Source of the DNA: Prevotella sp.
GTDB lineage: Bacteria; Bacteroidota; Bacteroidia; Bacteroidales; Bacteroidaceae
Length of the DNA: 64,000 nt
Reading direction: 5' to 3'
Assembly (NCBI GenBank): GCA_017428925.1
Contig: JAFRPY010000050.1
Location: 1-64,000, forward strand
The notes below the pieces were generated by a model, which saw nothing but the letters and a program-made list of their open reading frames with translations, did not search any database and was not told the DNA's origin. Both the position numbers and the translations under genes were made by a program. This document shows positions 16,218 through 25,152 of the stretch, one piece after another. Every line of letters starts with the position of its first letter. Position 1 is the first letter of the stretch.

Positions 16218-17234
16218 TCAGATGATGACCTGTACCCAGCCGTGCTTGTCCTCGACGGTGCCGTACTGAATGCCGCGCAGCGTGTCGTAGAGCTTCTTCG
16301 AAAGCGGACCAGGCTCGGGACCGAAGTCGTAGCGATGACCGGTGTCGGGGTCGTCAATATAGGAGATGGGCGAGATGACGGCAGCCGTACCGCAGGCACC
16401 AGCCTCCTCGAAGGTGTCGAGTTCCTCGATGGGGATGGGGCGACGCTCCACCTTCATGCCGAGGTCCTCAGCAATCTGCATCAGGCTCTTGTTGGTGATG
16501 CTCGGCAGGATGGATGTCGACTTCGGTGTGATATAGGTGTTGTCCTTGATGCCGAAGAAGTTGGCAGCTCCGCACTCATCCATGTATTTCTTCTCTTTCG
16601 CATCGAGATAGAACTCGCTGGCGTAACCCTGACGGGCAGCCTTGCTATGAGCATGCAGGCTGGCAGCATAGTTGCCACCCACCTTGTAGCAACCGGTGCC
16701 CAGAGGAGCAGCGCGGTCGTGGTCGCGTGTGATGACATACGGGTTCGACTGGAAGCCTCCCTTGAAGTACGGGCCTACGGGCGTCACGAAAATCATGAAC
16801 AGATAGTCGCCGGCAGCATGTACGCCCACCTGAGCGGTAATACCGATGAGGAGCGGACGCACATAGAGCGTGGCACCACTCTCGTAGGGCGGGATGTAGT
16901 CCTGATTCAAGAGGACCACCTTCTTCACCATCTCTACAAACATCTCGGTTGGCACCTCGGGCATCTCGATACCGTGACAAGTGGACTGCAGGCGTGCAGC
17001 ATTCTCGTCCGGACGGAAGAGGCGCACGTGTCCGTCGGGACAGCGATAGGCCTTCAGACCCTCGAAAGCCTCTTGTCCGTAGTGCAGACAGGTGGCCGCC
17101 ATATGCATGTTAATATACTCGTCGGAGCAGATTTCTATCTCGCCCCACTTGCCGTTGTGATAATAGCAACGCACATTGTAGTCGGTTGGCATATAGCCAA
17201 ACGACAAACTTGCCCAGTCAATGTTCTTCACCAT
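16218..17234 (-). CDS. ilvE: Branched-chain amino acid aminotransferase
   Basis: The 338-residue class IV PLP aminotransferase has the catalytic Lys at about 184 in GCYKVGGNYAAS. FYLDAKEKKYMDECGAANFF carries the PLP-binding Glu, and YGQEAFEGLKAYR lies near residue 52. It catalyses the last step of Leu, Ile and Val synthesis and the first of their breakdown. It appears to stand alone with its own promoter and terminator. Confidence 0.95.
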   Translation of the reverse strand: MVKNIDWASLSFGYMPTDYNVRCYYHNGKWGEIEICSDEYINMHMAATCLHYGQEAFEGLKAYRCPDGHVRLFRPDENAARLQSTCHGIEMPEVPTEMFVEMVKKVVLLNQDYIPPYESGATLYVRPLLIGITAQVGVHAAGDYLFMIFVTPVGPYFKGGFQSNPYVITRDHDRAAPLGTGCYKVGGNYAASLHAHSKAARQGYASEFYLDAKEKKYMDECGAANFFGIKDNTYITPKSTSILPSITNKSLMQIAEDLGMKVERRPIPIEELDTFEEAGACGTAAVISPISYIDDPDTGHRYDFGPEPGPLSKKLYDTLRGIQYGTVEDKHGWVQVII

Positions 17235-17288
17235 ATTAATAATAATGCTTTATGAAAGGTTTAACACTTCCTTATCTGAAAACTTTTG

Positions 17289-17296
17289 CAAAAATA
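17289..17296 (-). promoter_or_regulatory. -7 box of ilvE
   Basis: On the minus strand TATTTTTG lies about 55 nt upstream of the ilvE ATG. Confidence 0.45.
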
Positions 17297-17343
17297 CGCA
17301 ATATTTTCCGAAGCGCAAAGGAAAAATGAAAATTTTTTATCTT

Positions 17344-17535
17344 TTACTGTTGCGCATCCATTACGGCCTTGATGTCGGCATCGACCTTCGTGAGGCGATC
17401 TTTGCAGAGCTTGATGAGCTGTTGGGCTTCCTTCAGCTGCTGCGCCATCTGGTCGATGTCGAGCTCGTCGTTCTCCATTTTCTTTACGATTTCCTCAAGG
17501 CGATTGACGGCCTCTTCGTATTTCATTTGTTGCAT
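17344..17535 (-). CDS. xseB: Exodeoxyribonuclease VII small subunit
   Basis: The 63-residue product is almost entirely a helical hairpin: KYEEAVNRLEEIVKKMENDELDID, then LKEAQQLIKLCKDRL. This is the XseB signature. It binds the long coiled coil of XseA. It lies 43 nt downstream of xseA in the same operon. An internal Met at residue 4 could be the real start. Confidence 0.92.
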   Translation of the reverse strand: MQQMKYEEAVNRLEEIVKKMENDELDIDQMAQQLKEAQQLIKLCKDRLTKVDADIKAVMDAQQ

Positions 17536-17578
17536 GGGTTGTTGGGTATTTATGGGAATTATGGGAATTAATGGGAGT

Positions 17579-19045
17579 TTATGGGAATGATGAGTTTGGA
17601 TGCGATTCTTTCACCTCTGAGCTGACGGAGCCACCAGCGAGGCGGGTCTCGATGATGTCGCCGGGCTGCAGGTCGGAGGCTGAGCGCACCGTGTGCCCGT
17701 TCTTCAGCGTGATGCTGTAGCCGCGACGCAACAGCAGGTCGGGGTCGAGACTCGTGGCACGTTGACTGAGCAGGTCTAGGCGGTGGCGCTCGCGCAGCAG
17801 TTTACGCTCGACGAGCGGCGGCAGCTGGGCGCTGAGTGTTGAAAGTCGATAGTTCAGCGTGGAGAGCTTCTGCGCCACGCTCGCCGACACACGCATAAAG
17901 AGCTGGTCGAGGCGTGCTGTCTGCCTGCTCTTCACCAGCGAGAACAGTGTCGGGATTCGCTCTGCCAATCGTTGCAGCCGCACTTGCTCCAGTTGCATGC
18001 GCCGACCTACATACTGCGTAATCTTCTCCTGACAGTCGTTCACTCGCATGAGCACTTCAGCCAGGTGGTCGATGAGGAATGCGGCAGCTGCCGTCGGCGT
18101 TTTCACACGGATGTGCGACACCATATCAAGCACGCTTTCATCGCGCTCATGTCCGATTCCCGTAATAATCGGCAGCGGGAACTGTGCCACATTCTCGGCA
18201 AGCGCCAACGTGTCGAAACCCGACAAGTCGGCCGTTGCTCCTCCGCCACGAATAATCACGACGCAATCAAAGGGAGCCCCCCCTACTGCCCCCGAGGGGG
18301 CTTCTATACCTTTTGAGGCTATTGTGTCCCCCTCGGGGGACGAAAGGGGGGCTGCAGCTTGGGCGTTGTAGATGCTATTCAACGCCTCTATGATGCTCTG
18401 CTCCACCCCTTCTCCTTGCATGACGGCAGGGAAAAGTTTTACTTGAAACTGCAGGCCGTAGTCGTTGTCAGCCAATTGGTTACAGAAATCGCCATAGCCT
18501 GCTGCATTCGCTGATGAGATGACGGCGATGCGCTGACAGAACATGGGTAGCTGCAGCTCGCGTTGCAGGTCGAACACGCCTTCCTCCTTCAGCTGGCGAA
18601 CGATTTCCTGCCTACGGCGAGCCATATCGCCCATCGTGTAAGTTGGGTCGATGTCGTTCACAATCCACGAGAAACCATAAGCCTCATGGAAGTTCACATG
18701 AACACGAAGCAGTACCTTCAGCCCAGCATGGAACGTCTGCCCCGTTGCCCGCTCGAAGCGCGGACGAAGCTTCGTCCACGTACGCTGCCAACATCTCGCC
18801 GACGCACGCGCCACAGGGGTGTTGCCAAACAGGTCTTTCTGCACCAGCTCCATGTAGCAATGACCACGCACCTCGTGCACTTCCGACAACTCGGCTTCCA
18901 CCCAGTAGTCGTGGTCGAAGGTGGTCTCGAGCACGTCGCGCACGAGGGAGTTCAGCTCGAAGAGGGTGAGCGTAGCCCCGCTCCCTTGCCCTTCCTGATC
19001 AAAGAGGGATGCAGATTCTCCTGAGTCCTGCCAATCAATACTCAT
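17579..19045 (-). CDS. xseA: Exodeoxyribonuclease VII large subunit with an in-frame repeat insert
   Basis: The 488-residue product has an N-terminal OB fold (WVEAELSEVHEVRGHCYMELVQKD), the catalytic domain (IAVISSANAAGYGDF, VIIRGGGATADLSGFD, PIITGIGHERDESVLD), a coiled coil and a C-terminal GYSI..G tail. It degrades single-stranded DNA. Residues about 231-259 (AAAPLSSPEGD to PSGAVGGAP) lie between the helix before VVIIRGGG and that strand. They are encoded by a nested GC-rich inverted repeat not expected in the family. xseA is cotranscribed with xseB and probably with the upstream S8 protease. Confidence 0.93.
   Translation of the reverse strand: MSIDWQDSGESASLFDQEGQGSGATLTLFELNSLVRDVLETTFDHDYWVEAELSEVHEVRGHCYMELVQKDLFGNTPVARASARCWQRTWTKLRPRFERATGQTFHAGLKVLLRVHVNFHEAYGFSWIVNDIDPTYTMGDMARRRQEIVRQLKEEGVFDLQRELQLPMFCQRIAVISSANAAGYGDFCNQLADNDYGLQFQVKLFPAVMQGEGVEQSIIEALNSIYNAQAAAPLSSPEGDTIASKGIEAPSGAVGGAPFDCVVIIRGGGATADLSGFDTLALAENVAQFPLPIITGIGHERDESVLDMVSHIRVKTPTAAAAFLIDHLAEVLMRVNDCQEKITQYVGRRMQLEQVRLQRLAERIPTLFSLVKSRQTARLDQLFMRVSASVAQKLSTLNYRLSTLSAQLPPLVERKLLRERHRLDLLSQRATSLDPDLLLRRGYSITLKNGHTVRSASDLQPGDIIETRLAGGSVSSEVKESHPNSSFP
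18271..18355. repeat. Nested inverted repeat inside xseA
   Basis: The outer arms are AGCCCCCC and GGGGGGCT. The inner hairpins GCCCCCGAGGGGGC (18288-18301) and TCCCCCTCGGGGGA (18327-18340) are separated by TTCTATACC...TTGTG. It is C/G-run-rich like the other CCCC/GGGG repeats and keeps the frame. Confidence 0.75.
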
Positions 19046-19104
19046 ATCTTGTATGGGATGATGTTGCCTTTCGTTGAATGTGAATACCAGATAATCAACT
19101 CACT

Positions 19105-20511
19105 CTACATTCTGAAAGCGTTGCCGGATTCTCGGGTCCTGCCCCACTCCAGCGCCTTCCAGTAGTCGGGAATGCCGTAGCCAAACACGTTGTCGGGATA
19201 TTCGAAGCGATCGCCTGCCGAGCGCACGAGGTTGATGATCTGCATCGCGGTGAGCTGCGGAAGTGCCTGCCACAGACAAGCCACAGCGCCACAGGTGATG
19301 GGCGACGAGAACGAGGTGCCGTTGGCGGTGGTGAGCGTACCCTTTCCGCTGACGACTGCCGAGTGGTAGCCCATCGCCATCACGTCGGGTTTCACGCGGC
19401 CGTCGGCAGAAGGTCCTACCGACGAGAATCCGGTATTGACACGCTGTGCGTTGACGGCGCCAACAGTCAGGATGTCGTCAGCATCGCCAGGCACGTTAAT
19501 CTTCTTCCACGTTCCCAACCCTTCGTTGCCCGCGCTCGCCACGAGAATCATGCCCTTGCCGGCCAGCAGCGATGCCGACCGTGAACAGATGGACGTACGA
19601 CCGTTGAGCTCGCGATAGGGATGATCGCCCAGCGAGCGGTCGAAGTGGTGATAGCCGAGCGACGAGTTCAGCACGTCGGCACCAATGGAGTCAGCGAATT
19701 CAACGGCAGCAGCCCACCAGTCTTCCTCAGCAAGGCTTTCTGAACGCCCGTCCTCCGTACGAATAAGGATAAACTGTGCTTCGGGAGCTGTGCCCACCAT
19801 CGTATCTGGACGGTTCATCGCAATCGTGGAGAGAACCTCTGTGCCGTGATCGAGTTCGCCAAAGAACTCGGGCGACGGCGGATAGACGTAGTCGCGATGG
19901 GCCACGATGCGCACGTTAGAAAGGAGCGGGATGCGATCGGCATTCATGAAACCGCCGTCGAGCACGGCAATCGTGATGCCGCGTCCGCGGTAGCCAGCTT
20001 CATGAAGACGGTGCAGATTGAGCATCGTCAGCTGTTCGCGGCTGTCGACAGGCACCTTCTCGAGGTTCTGCTCCATCAGTTCGTCGCGCTGTGAGACCTC
20101 AACAGTGTCGGGAGCCGAGAACAAATGGGTGACACCCTTCACGAAGGGAATCTCGGCAAGCGTACCCAGGTCGTCGGGCTGCGGCAGCGCCACCACCACC
20201 GTGTTGTTCCACTTGCTCTGGCTCACCACACGAAGACCGCGCTCGCGCAAGGCTTCAAGATAGCGGGGCGACAGCGGCAGGTCGGTGGAGTCGAGTTGCA
20301 GCCCTTGTCGGCGTCGGCGCTCCAGCGACTTCATCGATAGGAACTCCTCTGGGCGGGAGAGTGAATACGGTGTGCCGTTTTTATCGGCCAGTTGCAGTCG
20401 ATAAAGGTGGCAAGGACCTCCGGGAAAAGCCTTTCGCTCGCCCATAGCCCACGCCGTTGTTGCCAGCATCGTGGCGACAGCGATTGCTAAGATTTTAATT
20501 CGCATTTTCAT
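19105..20511 (-). CDS. Secreted subtilisin-like serine protease (S8)
   Basis: The 468-residue product has a signal peptide (about 1-22), a propeptide-like region up to about 160 and a subtilase domain. The triad is visible: D185 (AVLDGG), H222 (ELDHGTEV) and S400 (NGTSFSSP). The oxyanion Asn lies in VASAGNEG. No C-terminal sorting tail is seen, so it is probably periplasmic. It is 59 nt upstream of xseA on the same strand. Confidence 0.92.
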   Translation of the reverse strand: MKMRIKILAIAVATMLATTAWAMGERKAFPGGPCHLYRLQLADKNGTPYSLSRPEEFLSMKSLERRRRQGLQLDSTDLPLSPRYLEALRERGLRVVSQSKWNNTVVVALPQPDDLGTLAEIPFVKGVTHLFSAPDTVEVSQRDELMEQNLEKVPVDSREQLTMLNLHRLHEAGYRGRGITIAVLDGGFMNADRIPLLSNVRIVAHRDYVYPPSPEFFGELDHGTEVLSTIAMNRPDTMVGTAPEAQFILIRTEDGRSESLAEEDWWAAAVEFADSIGADVLNSSLGYHHFDRSLGDHPYRELNGRTSICSRSASLLAGKGMILVASAGNEGLGTWKKINVPGDADDILTVGAVNAQRVNTGFSSVGPSADGRVKPDVMAMGYHSAVVSGKGTLTTANGTSFSSPITCGAVACLWQALPQLTAMQIINLVRSAGDRFEYPDNVFGYGIPDYWKALEWGRTRESGNAFRM

Positions 20512-20531
20512 CAGATTAGTAATTTTCTCTG

Positions 20532-20539
20532 CAAAGGTA
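20532..20539 (-). promoter_or_regulatory. -7 box of the S8 protease-xseA-xseB unit
   Basis: On the minus strand TACCTTTG lies 20 nt upstream of the protease ATG. Confidence 0.5.
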
Positions 20540-20713
20540 GTGTAAATTGCGAGAAATGCAAAATAATTCGCAAGATATTTTCATTTCAGAAAGACTGCCT
20601 GCCTACTTCAGAAAGACTGTCTGCCTACGGCTGAAGTATATGGCGACGAGTGCTTTTTATGGTCAAGAAATCAAAAACAACGGAAAATATTTTGTTATTC
20701 GACGGGTTTAACG

Positions 20714-20721
20714 TATCTTTG
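20714..20721 (+). promoter_or_regulatory. -7 box of the MATE-led operon
   Basis: TATCTTTG lies 20 nt upstream of the ATG at 20742. It is the only clear -7 box I found before the plus-strand run that extends to about 29.6 kb. Confidence 0.5.
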
Positions 20722-20741
20722 CATGATAAAACCATCGAGTA

Positions 20742-22097
20742 ATGGACAATAAGAAAGCAGCACTCGCCCTCGGTACCGAGCCCGTGGGCAAATTGCTCAT
20801 GCAATATGCTATGCCCGCCATCGTGGCGATGGTGGCTTCGTCGTTGTATAACATCATCGACCGAGCCATCATCGGACAAGTAGTGGGCGCCGAGGCTATT
20901 GCCGGCTTGGGCATCACCTTCCCGTTCATGAACCTCAGCGCCGCCTTTGGCGCTGCTGTGGGCGTGGGAGCCTCAACGTGCATCAGCGTGAAGCTCGGAC
21001 AAAAAGACTATCAGACGGCCGAGCATCTGCTGGGCAACACCGTGACACTGAACCTCATCGTAGGACTGCTCTTCATGACGGTGTCGCTCATCTTCCTCGA
21101 CCCCATTTTGCGCTTTTTCGGTGCCAGCGATGTCACCATACCCTATGCCCGCCAATTCATGGAGGTCATCCTGCTGGGTAATATGATCACGCACATGTAC
21201 TTCGGCATGAACGCTGTGCTGCGTGCAAGCGGTAAGCCGCGACATGCGATGTATGCGGTGCTCTTCACCGTAGGCATGAACATCTTGTTGGCGGTGACCT
21301 TCGTGTGGTGGTTCCAATGGGGCATCCGCGGTGCTGCTCTGGCCACGATCCTCTCGCAGTCGATGGCGCTTTGCTGGCAGTTGTGGATTTTCAGCGACAA
21401 GACGCAGCTGATTCATCTGAAGCGGGGCATCTACCGACTGAAGAGCGACCTCGTCCGTAACATCATCTCCATCGGCATCTCGCCCTTCCTGATGAACCTC
21501 TGCTCGTGTGTCATCGTCATCTTCATGAACAATCAGTTCGTGCATTATGGCGGCGATATGGCGGTAGGCGCCTATAGCATCGCAAACTCCATCGGTATGG
21601 TGTTCTTCATGTTCGTCATCGGCATCAACCAAGGTATGCAGCCCATCGCCGGCTACAACTACGGCGCAGAGAAGTTCGACCGTCTCATGCGTGTGCTCAC
21701 GCTGGCCATCATCGCTGCCACAGTAGTGATGGTGGTAGGATGGGCGTTGGCAATGCTGTTCCCCTACTACATGGCCCGCATCTTCACCACCGATCAGGAA
21801 CTCATCGCGAAGTCAATCACGGGCATCAGGCTCAACATGCTGTTGTTCCCCATCATCGGCTTCCAGGCTGTGGTGACCAACTTCTTCCAGTGTATCGGAA
21901 AGGTGCGCATCGCCATCTTCCTCTCACTGTCGCGCCAGCTGCTGTTCCTCTTGCCACTCATCTGGATTCTCCCGATGCTTTGGGGACTCGACGGCGTGTG
22001 GGCAGCTCTGCCCACCAGCGACCTCATCGCAGCTGTAGTGGCAGCTGCCAGTATGGCCTACTTCATGCCGAAATTAAAACAACAAGCTCATGGATAA
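20742..22097 (+). CDS. MATE-family multidrug/cation efflux transporter
   Basis: The 451-residue inner membrane protein has about 12 hydrophobic segments in two related halves. Each half has MATE features, such as PAIVAMVASSLYNIIDRAIIG in the first and QPIAGYNYGAEKFDR in the second. It should export organic cations using a Na+ or H+ gradient; the substrate cannot be told. Its stop overlaps the next start by 8 bp. Confidence 0.92.
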   Translation: MDNKKAALALGTEPVGKLLMQYAMPAIVAMVASSLYNIIDRAIIGQVVGAEAIAGLGITFPFMNLSAAFGAAVGVGASTCISVKLGQKDYQTAEHLLGNTVTLNLIVGLLFMTVSLIFLDPILRFFGASDVTIPYARQFMEVILLGNMITHMYFGMNAVLRASGKPRHAMYAVLFTVGMNILLAVTFVWWFQWGIRGAALATILSQSMALCWQLWIFSDKTQLIHLKRGIYRLKSDLVRNIISIGISPFLMNLCSCVIVIFMNNQFVHYGGDMAVGAYSIANSIGMVFFMFVIGINQGMQPIAGYNYGAEKFDRLMRVLTLAIIAATVVMVVGWALAMLFPYYMARIFTTDQELIAKSITGIRLNMLLFPIIGFQAVVTNFFQCIGKVRIAIFLSLSRQLLFLLPLIWILPMLWGLDGVWAALPTSDLIAAVVAAASMAYFMPKLKQQAHG

Positions 22098-22794
22098 ATC
22101 AAACAATATCATCATCTGCGTAGGCAGGCAGCTGGGATCGGGCGGACAAATCATCGCCCGCAAGCTCGCCGAGGAGTTTGGCTGCAAGCTCTACGACCGC
22201 GAAATCCTGAACCTCGCCGCCAAGGAGAGTGGTTTCTCTGAGAAGATCTTCGAACAGAACGACGAGCACAAGGGGTTCTTCCGCGCCTTGCTCAGCGGAC
22301 ACGGGCGCAGCTTCGCCATCAACAACTTCTACCAGAACGAGTTCTCCGAAGAGAATCTGTTCCAGTTCCAGGCCGATGCCATCAGTAAGGCTGCCAGCGA
22401 GGGACCGTGTGTGTTTGTGGGTCGCTGTGCCGACTACGTGCTGCGCGATGTAGAGGGTGTGGTGAGCGTCTTCATCACCGCCGACATGGGCGAGCGCATC
22501 AGTCGTGTGATGGAACGCAAACAATGCGATGAAGAAACAGCCCGCCACATCATCGAAAACGGCGAAAGTCAGCGTGCCACCTACTATAATTACTACACGG
22601 GAAAGAAATGGGGAAATGCTGCGAGTTACGACCTTTGCGTGAACTCATCGCGCCTGGGCATCGACGGAGCCACCGCCCTCATTGCCGAGTTTATCAGAAA
22701 GTCTTGTCCGACCGGTCCGAATAGTCAGAATAATCAGAATAGTCAGAATAGTCCGACTGGTCCGACTAGTCCGACGCAATCTGAACAGTCATGA
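22090..22794 (+). CDS. Cytidylate kinase-like protein with a repeat-derived tail
   Basis: The 234-residue P-loop protein begins IIICVGRQLGSGGQIIARKLAEEFGCKLYD, the nucleotide-binding start of the cytidylate-kinase-like (AAA_26) family. FVGRCADYVLRD and a nucleotide kinase lid region follow. The substrate is unverified. The last roughly 29 residues (from SCPTGP) are low-complexity Asn/Ser/Pro/Thr encoded by AGTCAGAAT and GTCCGAC tandem words, so the gene appears to have been extended through repeat DNA. It overlaps the MATE gene by 8 bp and the next gene by 4 bp. Confidence 0.85.
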   Translation: MDKSNNIIICVGRQLGSGGQIIARKLAEEFGCKLYDREILNLAAKESGFSEKIFEQNDEHKGFFRALLSGHGRSFAINNFYQNEFSEENLFQFQADAISKAASEGPCVFVGRCADYVLRDVEGVVSVFITADMGERISRVMERKQCDEETARHIIENGESQRATYYNYYTGKKWGNAASYDLCVNSSRLGIDGATALIAEFIRKSCPTGPNSQNNQNSQNSPTGPTSPTQSEQS

Positions 22795-23288
22795 AGAAAA
22801 TCGGCATCCTCAGCGACACCCACAGCTACTGGGACGAGAAGTACCTACACTACTTCGAGCCCTGCGACGAGATTTGGCATGCAGGCGACATTGGTTCGCT
22901 GGAGGTGGCACAGAAGCTTGCTGCCTTCCGTCCGCTGCGCGCTGTCTGCGGCAACTGCGACGGTGGCGACCTGCGACGCATGTATCCCGAGCGGCTACGC
23001 TGGAAGTGCGAGGACGTCGACGTGCTGATGACGCACATCGGCGGCTATCCCGGCAACTACGACCCACGCATCCGTTCCACCCTCTTTGCCTCACCACCTC
23101 AGTTGTTCATTGCCGGCCACTCGCACATCCTGAAGGTGAAGTTCGACAAAACGCTGAACCTCCTTCACATCAACCCGGGTGCAGCAGGCATGCAGGGCTG
23201 GCACCAGGAGAGAACTTTGGTCAGACTGACCGTCGAAGGCAATAAAATGACCGATTGTGAAGTTATTACATTAGGAAGTAAATCATAA
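22791..23288 (+). CDS. YfcE/MJ0936-family metallophosphoesterase
   Basis: The 165-residue product has calcineurin-type metal ligands in order: GILSDTH (residues 5-11), HAGDIGS, GNCDGGD and GHSHI. Small YfcE-type enzymes hydrolyse phosphodiesters; the physiological substrate is unknown. It begins with an ATGA overlap with the upstream kinase-like gene. Confidence 0.92.
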   Translation: MKKIGILSDTHSYWDEKYLHYFEPCDEIWHAGDIGSLEVAQKLAAFRPLRAVCGNCDGGDLRRMYPERLRWKCEDVDVLMTHIGGYPGNYDPRIRSTLFASPPQLFIAGHSHILKVKFDKTLNLLHINPGAAGMQGWHQERTLVRLTVEGNKMTDCEVITLGSKS

Positions 23289-23300
23289 AGAACTAAGAAT

Positions 23301-23486
23301 ATGTCAAGAAAGAAAGCCATATTACTCTACGCGCTGCTGGAAGCCCTGCTTCTGCTGGCCATTTGCATGGGCTTCGTCGCTGAGGTGATTTCCATGAAGA
23401 TGTTCATACTCCTCCTGGTCCTCATCTCCGTGCTGTCATCGACCGTACTGATAGCTATCATCAAGAAAACAAACCCTAATAGTTAA
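23301..23486 (+). CDS. Small membrane protein, two transmembrane segments
   Basis: The 61-residue product has a basic start (MSRKKA), hydrophobic segments at about 6-28 and 32-54, and a basic tail. It lies 12 nt after the phosphodiesterase and 18 nt before rfbB, so it is very probably translated from the same message. The family is not recognised. Confidence 0.7.
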   Translation: MSRKKAILLYALLEALLLLAICMGFVAEVISMKMFILLLVLISVLSSTVLIAIIKKTNPNS

Positions 23487-23504
23487 CAATACCCCCAAAA
23501 AGTT

Positions 23505-24638
23505 ATGAAGACAATCGTTATCACTGGCGGTGCAGGCTTTATTGGAAGCCACGTGGTTCGCCTGTTCGTGAACAAATATCCCGAGTATCACATCATCAAC
23601 CTCGATAAGCTGACGTATGCCGGCAATCTTGCCAACCTCAAGGACGTCGAGGATAAGCCCAACTATGAGTTCGTGAAGATGGACATCTGCGACTTCGAGG
23701 CTTTCTACCAGCTCATGCAGGAAAAGAAGGTCGATGGTATCATCCACCTCGCTGCCGAAAGCCACGTAGACCGTAGCATCAAAGACCCCTTCACCTTCGC
23801 CAAGACGAACGTGATGGGCACGCTGTCGCTGCTACAGGCTGCCAAGCTCTATTGGGAGAGCCTGCCGGAGAAGTACGAGGGCAAGCGTTTCTACCACATC
23901 TCGACCGATGAGGTTTACGGCGCACTCGAGATGACACATCCCGAAGGCATCGAACCTCCGTTCTCAACGACGGCCTCAAGCACCGAGAACCACTTGGCCT
24001 ACGGCGAGGAGTTCTTTGTGGAGACGACAAAATACAATCCCCACTCACCTTATTCTGCCGCGAAGGCTGCCAGCGACCACTTCGTTCGTGCCTATCACGA
24101 CACCTACGGAATGCCCGTTGTCGTCACCAACTGCTCAAACAACTACGGCCCTTATCAGTTCCCCGAGAAGCTCATCCCACTGTTCATCAACAACATTCGT
24201 CACCACAAGCCACTGCCCGTCTACGGCAAGGGTGAGAACGTTCGCGACTGGCTCTATGTGGAAGACCACGCTCGCGCCATCGACCTGATTTTCCATGAGG
24301 GAAAGACGGCTGAGACCTACAACATCGGCGGCTTCAACGAATGGAAGAACATCGACCTCATCCGAGTATTGATCAAGACCGTCGACCGTCTGCTGGGACG
24401 CGAGGAAGGCGAGGATATGAACCTCATCACGTTCGTCACCGACCGAGCTGGTCACGACATGCGCTACGCTATCGACTCCTCGAAGCTGCAGCGGGAACTT
24501 GGCTGGGAGCCGTCGTTGCAGTTCGAGGAAGGAATCGAGAAGACGGTTCGTTGGTATCTCGACCATCAGGACTGGCTCGACAACGTCACCTCGGGCGACT
24601 ATCAGAAATACTACGACCAAATGTATAGCAACCGATGA
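23505..24638 (+). CDS. rfbB: dTDP-glucose 4,6-dehydratase
   Basis: The 377-residue SDR protein has the NAD motif TGGAGFIGSHVVR at 7-19, HLAAESHVDRSI, ISTDEVYG and the catalytic YSAAKAASD. It converts dTDP-glucose to dTDP-4-keto-6-deoxyglucose, the entry to many deoxysugars. It overlaps the next gene by 4 bp. No rfbA, rfbC or rfbD is adjacent, so the rest of the pathway lies elsewhere. Confidence 0.95.
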   Translation: MKTIVITGGAGFIGSHVVRLFVNKYPEYHIINLDKLTYAGNLANLKDVEDKPNYEFVKMDICDFEAFYQLMQEKKVDGIIHLAAESHVDRSIKDPFTFAKTNVMGTLSLLQAAKLYWESLPEKYEGKRFYHISTDEVYGALEMTHPEGIEPPFSTTASSTENHLAYGEEFFVETTKYNPHSPYSAAKAASDHFVRAYHDTYGMPVVVTNCSNNYGPYQFPEKLIPLFINNIRHHKPLPVYGKGENVRDWLYVEDHARAIDLIFHEGKTAETYNIGGFNEWKNIDLIRVLIKTVDRLLGREEGEDMNLITFVTDRAGHDMRYAIDSSKLQRELGWEPSLQFEEGIEKTVRWYLDHQDWLDNVTSGDYQKYYDQMYSNR

Positions 24639-25045
24639 TAGGAAAAATCATTGAACTTCCGAAGATCACCGACCCACGCGGCAACCTGACCGTTGCTGAA
24701 CAGCTGAAGGACGTACCGTTCAAGATACGGCGTGCCTACTGGGTCTACGACGTTCCTGGCGGCGAGAGTCGCGGCGGTCATGCCCACAAGCGGTTGCGCC
24801 AACTGGTCATTGCGCTGAGTGGCTCGTTCCACGTCACCCTCGACAACGGGCGGGAGCGCGAAACCGTACTCCTCAACCATCCTTGGCAGGGTCTCATCAT
24901 CGAAACGGGCACCTGGCGCACACTCGACGATTTCTCGTCGGGTGCCGTCTGCCTGGTGCTCGCCTCAGAACCTTACGAGGAAGACGACTACATCTACGAC
25001 TACGACGAATTCCTCGCCTATGTCGCAGAGAAACCCAACACGTAA
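24635..25045 (+). CDS. FdtA/QdtA-type dTDP-sugar 3,4-ketoisomerase (cupin)
   Basis: The 136-residue single-domain cupin has RRAYWVYDVPGGESRGGHAHKRLRQ, with the His pair typical of the sugar 3,4-ketoisomerase group, and the C-terminal EEDDYIYDYDEFL seen in FdtA and WxcM. It would isomerise the RfbB product to the 3-keto isomer, the step before 3-amino sugars. ATGA overlap with rfbB supports the pairing. Confidence 0.9.
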   Translation: MIGKIIELPKITDPRGNLTVAEQLKDVPFKIRRAYWVYDVPGGESRGGHAHKRLRQLVIALSGSFHVTLDNGRERETVLLNHPWQGLIIETGTWRTLDDFSSGAVCLVLASEPYEEDDYIYDYDEFLAYVAEKPNT

Positions 25046-25049
25046 ACCT

Positions 25050-25152
25050 CTCAACCTCTAAACTTCTCCGCTCGACCCGTAGGGGCGCTTTCGTAGCGCA
25101 GCGGAGAAAGAACCTCTCAACCTCTCAACGTCTCAACCTCTCAACCTCTCAA
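25050..25152. repeat. Composite repeat between fdtA-like and GNAT genes
   Basis: Tandem AACCTCTCAACCTCTAA words flank a CGCTCGACCCGTAGGGGCG...GCGGAGAAAG element at about 25063-25112. This is the intergenic counterpart of the insert in the GH115 gene at 12905-13031, with the same order of parts. The downstream frame is open right through it. Confidence 0.8.

Noticed and set aside
24883..25152. N-terminal extension of the GNAT protein through the repeat
   Set aside because: It would overlap most of the fdtA-like gene and encode repeat DNA; the protein similarity begins at MLEIRRY.
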